A stretch of 6,871 nt of DNA from Balneolaceae bacterium (GTDB taxonomy: Bacteria > Bacteroidota > Rhodothermia > Balneolales > Balneolaceae). Positions 1-5,197 of the stretch are shown here, one piece after another. Location of the stretch: the NCBI GenBank assembly GCA_021767245.1, contig JAASTO010000145.1, forward strand, positions 1 to 6,871. Reading direction: 5' to 3'. Position numbers and translations under genes: made by a program. Each line of letters begins with the position of its first letter. Within the stretch, counting starts at the first letter, position 1. A model generated the notes under the pieces. The model saw only the letters and a program-made list of their open reading frames with translations. It was not told the DNA's origin and did no database searches.

Positions 1-792
1 CTTGAACCGAGTTCGGTTGGAGCTACTGTAAATCTTCTTCTGGCATCTGTTTTAAAAGCCAAAGAATTTACGATCGAAAATGCTGCCAAGGAACCGGATG
101 TGGTTCAACTGTGTGATCACCTGGTGGCTATGGGGGCTGATATTGAAGGTATTGGTACTGACACCCTCACGGTACGTGCCGTGGATGAGCTTACAGGAAT
201 CGAAGTATCCAATGATCCCGATCGTATTGAGCTTGGAACCTTCATGATACTTGGGGCCATGCAGCCCGGCAACGAACTTACGCTTACGGGGTGCAATCCT
301 GAGCATTTGGGCAGCTTCACTAAAAAACTTCGGGAAACAGGCACTACTGTTGATATCGATGGCACTACTATTAATGTCAAAGCTCCTGAAACCCTCAAAC
401 CGGTTTCCATCAAAACACAGATCTATCCCGGCTTTCCAACCGACCTTCAGGCACAATGGGCCACCATGATGACTCAGGCTGAAGGCGAATCCAAAGTTAC
501 AGATACCGTTTATTTTGACCGTTTCAGCTATGTGCCGGAACTGACCCGATTGGGAGCCGACGTTGATGTAGAAAAAAACACGGTTCACATTTCAGGTAAA
601 ACTCCACTGACAGGAGCTTCCGTTATGAGTACAGACCTGAGAGCCAGTGTGAGCCTGGTATTGGCTGCCTTAGTGGCTGAAAACACCACAGAAGTCTTGC
701 GCATCTATCATTTGGATCGCGGTTACGAAACCCTTGAAAATAAACTCAGAGCGGTTGGTGCAACCATAGAGCGGGTTGACGAGGACTCTTGA
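1..792 (+). CDS. murA: UDP-N-acetylglucosamine 1-carboxyvinyltransferase (MurA), C-terminal part
   Basis: MurA transfers enolpyruvate from PEP to UDP-GlcNAc, the first committed step of peptidoglycan synthesis in the cytoplasm. The frame is open from base 1 and encodes 263 residues, ending at TGA 790-792. Visible family motifs, numbered within the fragment, are the IENAAKEP segment near residue 24, PDRIELGTF near 73, YPGFPTD at 142-148, DLRAS at 212-216 and HLDRGYE at 237-243. Asp148 and Arg240 are spaced exactly like Asp305 and Arg397 of E. coli MurA, and Asp212/Arg214 match Asp369/Arg371. These are known catalytic or substrate-contacting positions. By alignment, about 157 N-terminal residues lie upstream of the window, including the expected Lys22 and Cys115, so the fosfomycin-target cysteine cannot be judged. 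The fragment is truncated by the window edge, not broken. A 526-bp gap separates it from rng, with terminator-like hairpins, so the two are probably not one operon. Identity is very secure. Confidence 0.96.
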   Translation, partial: LEPSSVGATVNLLLASVLKAKEFTIENAAKEPDVVQLCDHLVAMGADIEGIGTDTLTVRAVDELTGIEVSNDPDRIELGTFMILGAMQPGNELTLTGCNPEHLGSFTKKLRETGTTVDIDGTTINVKAPETLKPVSIKTQIYPGFPTDLQAQWATMMTQAEGESKVTDTVYFDRFSYVPELTRLGADVDVEKNTVHISGKTPLTGASVMSTDLRASVSLVLAALVAENTTEVLRIYHLDRGYETLENKLRAVGATIERVDEDS

Positions 793-796
793 CCTT

Positions 797-820
797 ATTG
801 AGTACAGGATTGAGTACAGG
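797..820 (+). repeat. Perfect tandem duplication of a 12-bp unit
   Basis: The unit ATTGAGTACAGG occurs twice head to tail, at 797-808 and 809-820, starting 4 bp after the murA stop. The second copy forms most of the 5' arm of the inverted repeat at 812-843. The GAGTACAGG core of either copy (800-808 or 812-820) can therefore pair with CCTGTACTC at 835-843. This looks like slippage duplication of a hairpin arm. Confidence 0.85.
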
Positions 821-843
821 CTTCAGAAACCTAGCCTGTACTC
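812..843 (+). repeat. 11-bp perfect inverted repeat (hairpin) just downstream of murA
   Basis: GAGTACAGGCT at 812-822 is the exact reverse complement of AGCCTGTACTC at 833-843, with a 10-nt loop at 823-832. It begins 20 bp after the murA stop. No T-tract follows it directly, so it is not a standard intrinsic terminator. It could protect the murA mRNA 3' end, bind a dimeric regulator, or act with the next hairpin. Confidence 0.75.
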
Positions 844-878
844 TTAACATCAGCCCCTGTGACAGAGTCTAAATCACG

Positions 879-910
879 CTGCGTTTGGACGCAGGTAAAA
901 CTATTTTTTT
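879..910 (+). terminator. Candidate Rho-independent terminator for murA
   Basis: CTGCGT (879-884) pairs perfectly with ACGCAG (889-894) across a TTGG tetraloop, and a run of seven T lies at 904-910. The stem is short (6 bp) and the T-run begins 9 nt after it, so this is a weak match to the terminator model. Its place about 90 bp after murA and just upstream of a promoter-like sequence supports the call. Confidence 0.35.
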
Positions 911-923
911 ATTTACTGATGCG

Positions 924-953
924 TTTACATTAATGGCATTTCCCATGTATATT
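924..953 (+). promoter_or_regulatory. Candidate sigma70-type promoter upstream of rng
   Basis: TTTACA at 924-929 (one mismatch to TTGACA) and TATATT at 948-953 (one mismatch to TATAAT) are separated by 18 bp. A start near 960 would give rng a leader of about 360 nt. Bacteroidetes-type organisms often use a different consensus, so the match is only suggestive. I saw no better TTTG/TAnnTTTG pair nearby. Confidence 0.4.
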
Positions 954-1038
954 CATTGAGGAGAAAATCAGCCTATAAAAGCTTTTTTTAAACAATTTTC
1001 GATTGCATAACGCACAGAATACATACCAAAATCAAATT

Positions 1039-1437
1039 ATGACGGCATCAATGTCTACTCATTTTGAAGATGCTATCATTGATTTTCTCTTTTTCTGCGG
1101 ATTATTGCTTACAAATCTTACGCAGCAACTCTTTTCCGATTCCGAACAGGAATCAACTCAAAAAACAATTTTAACAGATATTACTCCCAAAGCAGCCGCT
1201 CGACCGATTGCTTCAAACCGTGCTCTCACTAATGAGACCCTTATCGATTTGCATCGTAAATTAATCAGATGGTTCGTTTGCAAAGGAAGCAGTGGCTTTT
1301 GGGAAAGGAAGAATTTTAATGAAGAATCAAATTATTATTCACTCTTCGGGCAATCAGACCCGTATTGCGCTATTGGAAAACAACGAATTGGCGCAGCTTT
1401 TTATAGAATCAGAAGAAAACCAGCGTACAGTTGGTAA
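1039..1437 (+). CDS. Doubtful hypothetical open frame in the rng leader
   Basis: From ATG 1039 this frame stays open for 132 codons and stops 119 nt inside rng, in another frame. A TTG at 1003 would extend it, and ATG 1051 is an internal alternative. The product would have one short hydrophobic stretch at residues 12-27, then a polar Ser/Thr/Gln-rich part and a basic C-terminus. I recognise no family, and no Shine-Dalgarno sequence precedes either ATG. The last third is simply an alternative reading of rng. HU-like DNA-binding genes sometimes precede rng in related bacteria, but none of the three forward frames here resembles HU. I think it more likely that the stretch is untranslated leader. 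It is listed because an opening this long in moderately AT-rich DNA is somewhat unexpected. Confidence 0.15.
   Translation: MTASMSTHFEDAIIDFLFFCGLLLTNLTQQLFSDSEQESTQKTILTDITPKAAARPIASNRALTNETLIDLHRKLIRWFVCKGSSGFWERKNFNEESNYYSLFGQSDPYCAIGKQRIGAAFYRIRRKPAYSW
1095..1154 (+). promoter_or_regulatory. Two stem-loops in the rng leader
   Basis: The first element spans 1095-1125. CTGCG (1095-1099) pairs with CGCAG (1121-1125), then GATT (1100-1103) pairs with AATC (1114-1117), leaving a 3-nt bulge and a 10-nt loop. The second spans 1138-1154, where GATTCC pairs perfectly with GGAATC across the 5-nt loop GAACA. Neither is followed by a T-run, so they are not terminators. They may be leader structures controlling rng, or chance pairings. 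Confidence 0.3.
1304..1311 (+). promoter_or_regulatory. Shine-Dalgarno sequence that sets the rng start
   Basis: AAAGGAAG ends 7 nt before ATG 1319. This supports ATG 1319 over the in-frame GTG at 1292, which would add nine residues that RNase G homologues lack. It is the only clear Shine-Dalgarno sequence at a gene start in the window. Confidence 0.75.
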
Positions 1438-3052
1438 TATATATGTAGCACGCGTTCACAAAGTGCTAAGCGGAATCAGAGCCGCATTTATTGATATGGG
1501 CACTCCAAAAGATGCCTTTCTTCACTTTTCTGATGCCGGTGACCATCTTGATGAGTACATCACAAAACTCAATGGCCCGAACGCTATTCCTAGCAATGTT
1601 AAGAAAGATGTAGCAAATAAAGACAATCTTTCCAACATTGAGAAGCAGATCATGGCCGGTAAAATGTTGCGAACCGGTCAGAAACTACTGGTGCAGATCG
1701 TTAAGGAACCCATTGGCTCCAAGGGTCCAAGGATCTCAACAGACATTACAATCGCAGGGCGATTTCTGGTGCTCATTCCGATGGGGGATTATATCGCTGT
1801 ATCCAAGAAGATCGGTCATTACAAGGAACGTCGCCGCCTGAAAGGAATTCTTAATAACATGGTTCCCGATGGATTCGGTGTGATCGTTCGTACTGTAGCG
1901 AAAGGTCAGGATAAGAAGTCACTTGAGGATGATCTTAGAAATGTACTGAAGAAGTGGGAACAGATCGTTGATAAGTTAGAGGATGCCAAACCCCCTTCCC
2001 TATTGTATCGTGACCTGAATATGACAGAAAGTCTTATTCGGGACCTTTTTGCCAAAAACTATGACCGGGTACTGATTGATGATCCAGAGCTGTACAGGCA
2101 GATCAAGGGATATGTGAGTCAGATCGCCCCGCAAATGGTACCAAATGTTCAGCTATACAAAGGCAAGGAGCATATTTTCGATTACATGAAAATAGCTCAT
2201 GACGTGAATTCCATTTTTAGCCCCCGGGTTAGGATGAAATCCGGTGGATACCTGATCTTTGAGCAAACGGAAGCCATGTATGTGGTAGACGTAAACTCCG
2301 GCCCTTATGCCGCCAAAAAGCGTCAGGAGGATAATTCCCTTAAAACAAACCTTGAAGCCGCCAGAGAGATCGCCAAGCAACTCAGGTTGCGTGATATCGG
2401 TGGTATCATCGTAGTTGACTTCATTGACCTGCGCAATGACAAGAATCGTAAGAAAATCTACGATGAGCTCAAGAAGGAATTTGTTAAGGACCCTGCCAAG
2501 ACCAATGTTATTGGCATGAGTGATTTTGGGCTTGTACAGATCACACGTCAGCGCATCAGGCCAAGTGTTGTTAATTCCGTTTCTAAAGTCTGTCCGGTTT
2601 GCGGCGGTTCCGGTAATGTAGTTACTGAAGATACTATTGTGACGGACCTGGAAACATGGCTGAGTAAGTTCAAGCACAACACCAATTACCGTGCTGTAGA
2701 CATCTACGTAAACCCTTATTTACGTTCGGTACTAACCAAAGGGATGTTAAGTACCAGATGGAAATGGATGGCTCGCTATCGTATCAAGATCTCCCTGATC
2801 GGGGATGAAACCGTATCAATGAATGAGTTCCGAGCAACTCTTGTTGGTTCCGATATAGACATCACTGATATCGTTATGCGGGATGAGTCGATTGAAGAAG
2901 TCCTGGACCGTGAAGGTGAACTCATCGAGCTTGAAAGCGGTAAAGGTGATAAAGAAAACCTGGACATTTCCAAGAAAGAGAACAGTTCGTCAGGTCGTAA
3001 TGACAGATCGAATGGAAGAGACAATACCAAGTACTATAAGTCTTCAAAATAG
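1319..3052 (+). CDS. rng: Ribonuclease G/E family endoribonuclease
   Basis: This is a 577-residue Rne/Rng family enzyme, a cytoplasmic Mg-dependent endonuclease that cuts single-stranded AU-rich RNA in rRNA maturation and mRNA decay. An S1 RNA-binding domain spans about residues 36-130 (TVGNIYVARV near 37, AAFIDMG near 55), interrupted at about 76-115 by a charged insert typical of Bacteroidetes-type RNase G. KGPRIST (135-141) leads into the RNase H-like and DNase I-like core. The metal-binding aspartates are present: Asp324 in VVDVNSG and Asp367 in DIGGIIVVDFID, matching Asp303 and Asp346 of E. coli RNase E. The zinc-link motif CPVCGGSG has Cys425 and Cys428, which in the family join subunits into dimers. 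Residues 541-577 form a Lys/Ser/Asn/Arg-rich tail, probably disordered. The protein is longer than E. coli RNase G (about 490) but lacks the long scaffold of RNase E, so 'G' is the better name. The frame is intact, with stop TAG at 3050-3052. Confidence 0.95.
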   Translation: MKNQIIIHSSGNQTRIALLENNELAQLFIESEENQRTVGNIYVARVHKVLSGIRAAFIDMGTPKDAFLHFSDAGDHLDEYITKLNGPNAIPSNVKKDVANKDNLSNIEKQIMAGKMLRTGQKLLVQIVKEPIGSKGPRISTDITIAGRFLVLIPMGDYIAVSKKIGHYKERRRLKGILNNMVPDGFGVIVRTVAKGQDKKSLEDDLRNVLKKWEQIVDKLEDAKPPSLLYRDLNMTESLIRDLFAKNYDRVLIDDPELYRQIKGYVSQIAPQMVPNVQLYKGKEHIFDYMKIAHDVNSIFSPRVRMKSGGYLIFEQTEAMYVVDVNSGPYAAKKRQEDNSLKTNLEAAREIAKQLRLRDIGGIIVVDFIDLRNDKNRKKIYDELKKEFVKDPAKTNVIGMSDFGLVQITRQRIRPSVVNSVSKVCPVCGGSGNVVTEDTIVTDLETWLSKFKHNTNYRAVDIYVNPYLRSVLTKGMLSTRWKWMARYRIKISLIGDETVSMNEFRATLVGSDIDITDIVMRDESIEEVLDREGELIELESGKGDKENLDISKKENSSSGRNDRSNGRDNTKYYKSSK

Positions 3053-3107
3053 ATCTTGGCTTGGTTTTTGTACCTGATCTGTAAACTCTTTCATTAAAAT
3101 ATTATTT

Positions 3108-3656
3108 ATGAATTTATCTGAATTACATGCAACAACTGTTGTGGGTGTGATCCACGATGGTAAAGCTGCAATTGGTTGTGACGGACAGGCTACGATGGAC
3201 AAAACCGTCATGAAAAGTACCGTCAAGAAAGTTAGAAAACTATATAATGGTAAAATACTGGCAGGTTTTGCCGGTTCCACTGCCGATGCATTCACCCTTT
3301 TTGAGAAATATGAGGAAAAACTGAATGAATACAACGGCAACATGGAGAGAGCAGCCGTTGAGCTCGCCAAAGAATGGAGAAAGGACAAATTTCTCCAAAA
3401 ACTTCAGGCTCTTCTTATCGTAATGAATAACGAAAAGTCTTTGGTTATTTCCGGTCAGGGTGATGTCATTGAACCGGACGATGAAATTGCAACTATTGGC
3501 AGTGGAGGCTCCTATGCCCTTTCAGCTGCGCGCGCTATGGTCAAGCATGCACCCGGTCTTTCATCTAAAGAGATCGTAAAAGATGCACTCAACATTGCAG
3601 CTGACATTGACATATACACCAATCATAATATTACCATTTTAGAAATTGACGATTGA
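3108..3656 (+). CDS. hslV: ATP-dependent protease peptidase subunit HslV (ClpQ)
   Basis: HslV is the proteasome-beta-like threonine peptidase of the cytoplasmic HslUV protease. Two hexameric rings form the chamber and HslU caps feed it. The protein has 182 residues. ATTVVGV at 8-14 places the nucleophile at Thr9, so an 8-residue propeptide is expected to be removed, as the short N-terminal extension in ClpQ-type homologues suggests. Asp25 and Lys41 (in VKKVRKLY) match Asp17 and Lys33 of mature E. coli HslV. FAGSTADAFTLFEKYE (54-69), ELAKEWR, GSGGSYA (131-137) and YTNHNITILE near the C-terminus are further family signatures. Cys24 replaces the Gly that precedes the catalytic Asp in E. coli. 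No Shine-Dalgarno sequence is visible before ATG 3108. The start is chosen by propeptide length and homologue shape. The gene begins 55 bp after rng with no terminator between, so co-transcription is likely. I see no CIRCE element or clear heat-shock promoter. Confidence 0.97.
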   Translation: MNLSELHATTVVGVIHDGKAAIGCDGQATMDKTVMKSTVKKVRKLYNGKILAGFAGSTADAFTLFEKYEEKLNEYNGNMERAAVELAKEWRKDKFLQKLQALLIVMNNEKSLVISGQGDVIEPDDEIATIGSGGSYALSAARAMVKHAPGLSSKEIVKDALNIAADIDIYTNHNITILEIDD

Positions 3657-3657
3657 T

Positions 3658-5067
3658 ATGCTAACTATTGAAGAAAAGAATTTAACGCCCCAGCAGATCG
3701 TATCTGAGCTGAACAAGTATATTGTAGGTCAGCAATCTGCTAAAAGATCTGTATCCATTGCTCTACGTAACCGATGGAGAAGACTGAATGCTGAGGAAGA
3801 GATACGTGAAGAGATCGTTCCCAATAATATCTTGCTTATCGGTCCTACCGGAGTCGGTAAAACCGAGATCGCTCGTCGACTTGCCAAACTGGCTCATGCT
3901 CCTTTCATGAAAGTGGAAGCCTCAAAATTCACCGAGGTTGGATACGTAGGCCGCGATGTGGAATCCATGATCCGCGACCTCACGGATGTAGCTATCAGCA
4001 TGGTAAAGCAAGAAATGCAGGAACGAGTAAAGGAAAAAGCGGCCCAAAAGGCTGAAGAAAGAATACTGGATATCCTCATCCCTCCTGTTAAAAAGAGCGG
4101 AGTCGGGTTCAACAGTTCTTCTTCCGGCGATGATAGTTTTGACCCTAAAAGTGCCAGCGACTCTGAATTAAATGAACGCACGCGTGAGCGATTCAGAGAG
4201 AAATTGAAGAACGGTGAACTTGAAGACCGGGAGATCGAAGTTGAAGTAAAATCCAGCAAGAGCCCTATGATGCAGGTATTTGGACCTCAGGGCATGGAAG
4301 AAATGGGTATCAACCTTCAGGATATGCTGGGTAATATCGGTAAGGGCAATAAGAAATCTAAGCGGAAACTGCCCATCAGTGAAGCTCGTGAGCTTTTGAC
4401 TGAAGAAGAAGCTGAAAAACTGATCGATCATGAATCGGCTGTGCAGGAAGCTCTTGAACGAGTTCAAAAACAAGGCATTGTCTTTATTGACGAGATCGAT
4501 AAGATCGCAGAATCATCCAGTGGTGGCGGTAAGGGTGGACCCGATGTGAGCCGTCAGGGTGTTCAAAGAGACCTCTTACCTATTGTTGAGGGAAGTGCGG
4601 TGAATACAAAACACGGAATTGTTAAAACCGACCATATTCTGTTCATTGGCTCTGGAGCCTTCCACGTTTCCAAGCCATCAGACATGATACCTGAACTTCA
4701 GGGTAGATTTCCGATCCGTGTGGAATTAAACTCTCTGACTGAGGACGATTTCGTAGATATTTTATCAAAACCCAAAAATGCCCTTACCAAACAGTATATC
4801 GCCATGCTGCAATCAGAAGGCGTTGAGATCGAGTTCAAGGAAGAGGCGATCAGAGAAATTGCACGCATAGCTGCGGAAGTCAATTCCTCTGTTGAAAATA
4901 TTGGAGCGAGACGATTGCATACCATAATGTCATCATTATTTGACGAACTGCTATTCGCCGTGCCGGACGATATCAATTCAGGCAAGATAACCATCGATAA
5001 AGCCTATGTGGATAAGCAATTAACAGACATTGTAAAAGACAAAGATCTGAGTCATTATATACTTTAA
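3658..5067 (+). CDS. hslU: ATP-dependent protease ATPase subunit HslU (ClpY)
   Basis: HslU is the hexameric AAA+ unfoldase that threads substrates into HslV. The protein has 469 residues, against about 443 in E. coli. Visible parts are Walker A GPTGVGKT (62-69), the pore loop GYVGRD (95-100), the intermediate I-domain at about 108-250, Walker B IVFIDEID (274-281), sensor-1 region ILFIGSGAF (327-335), the arginine-finger segment ELQGRFPIR with Arg350, and sensor-2 GARRL (416-420). The C-terminus DLSHYIL resembles DLSRFIL of E. coli, the tail that inserts between HslV subunits, so the pair should dock normally. The extra length comes mainly from a Ser/Asp-rich segment near 152-170 in the I-domain and a Ser/Gly segment near 286-294 after Walker B. 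ATG 3658 lies 1 bp after the hslV stop, which suggests translational coupling. An in-frame TTG at 3646 would overlap hslV and is less likely. The frame is intact, with stop TAA at 5065-5067. Confidence 0.97.
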   Translation: MLTIEEKNLTPQQIVSELNKYIVGQQSAKRSVSIALRNRWRRLNAEEEIREEIVPNNILLIGPTGVGKTEIARRLAKLAHAPFMKVEASKFTEVGYVGRDVESMIRDLTDVAISMVKQEMQERVKEKAAQKAEERILDILIPPVKKSGVGFNSSSSGDDSFDPKSASDSELNERTRERFREKLKNGELEDREIEVEVKSSKSPMMQVFGPQGMEEMGINLQDMLGNIGKGNKKSKRKLPISEARELLTEEEAEKLIDHESAVQEALERVQKQGIVFIDEIDKIAESSSGGGKGGPDVSRQGVQRDLLPIVEGSAVNTKHGIVKTDHILFIGSGAFHVSKPSDMIPELQGRFPIRVELNSLTEDDFVDILSKPKNALTKQYIAMLQSEGVEIEFKEEAIREIARIAAEVNSSVENIGARRLHTIMSSLFDELLFAVPDDINSGKITIDKAYVDKQLTDIVKDKDLSHYIL

Positions 5068-5109
5068 GAGCATGTAAAGTGTTATAAAAAGAAAGGAATC
5101 ACAGAATTG

Positions 5110-5118
5110 TGGTATACT
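5110..5118 (+). promoter_or_regulatory. Candidate extended -10 promoter for the S41 peptidase gene
   Basis: TG at 5110-5111, one spacer base, then TATACT at 5113-5118 fits an extended -10 element. No good -35 hexamer lies about 17 bp upstream. The motif is 80 bp before the peptidase ATG, in the only intergenic gap downstream of rng larger than 55 bp. A start near 5125 would give a leader of roughly 70 nt. Confidence 0.35.
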
Positions 5119-5197
5119 TATTTATTTAGTACACTCGTTTTCAAACAAACGAATCATGCTATAGGTATTGGTTAAGATCCCAAAGTTAAGACGTAAT

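Larger units (their letters stand above)
793..1318. other. 526-bp intergenic region between murA and rng with several structured elements
   Basis: No gene here has convincing support. The left part (797-910) holds repeats and two hairpins that probably end murA transcription. The middle (924-953) holds a promoter-like hexamer pair. The right part (about 960-1318) would be an unusually long leader for rng, with two stem-loops and a doubtful open frame. GAGGAG at 958-963 looks like a Shine-Dalgarno sequence, but no ATG, GTG or TTG follows at usable spacing. I found no tRNA-like or rRNA-like sequence. Confidence 0.6.

Noticed and set aside
52..588. Long open frame on the minus strand inside murA
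   Set aside because: It lies wholly opposite the well-supported murA frame, resembles no family and has no start signal.
977..986. AAAAGCTTTT palindrome followed by T residues as a terminator or operator
   Set aside because: It is a 10-bp self-complementary AT-rich word with no loop, which is too weak to assign.
1292..1318. GTG start at 1292 for rng
   Set aside because: It would add nine residues absent from homologues and overlap the good Shine-Dalgarno sequence that points to ATG 1319.
1039..1318. Degenerate HU/IHF-like gene before rng
   Set aside because: I translated all three forward frames and none shows the HU beta-arm or RNPQTG-type motif. Two of the frames are closed by stops.
2153..2677. 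Minus-strand open frame of 174 codons inside rng
   Set aside because: It is antisense to the catalytic core of RNase G, whose conserved motifs show that the plus frame is the coding one.
3061..3100. Promoter directly upstream of hslV
   Set aside because: TTGTAC (3068-3073) and TAAAAT (3095-3100) are 21 bp apart, too far for a standard promoter, and no alternative pair is convincing.
3646..3657. TTG start at 3646 for hslU
   Set aside because: It would overlap hslV by 11 bp. ATG 3658 matches the usual N-terminus just before the conserved LTPQQIVSELNKYIVGQ segment.
3894..4473. Minus-strand open frames opposite hslU
   Set aside because: They are Ser/Phe-rich antisense readings of the Glu/Lys-rich HslU I-domain and not independent genes.
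5136..5151. CGTTT/AAACG inverted repeat after hslU as a terminator
   Set aside because: The stem is only 5 bp, AT-rich and without a T-run, so it is easily expected by chance.
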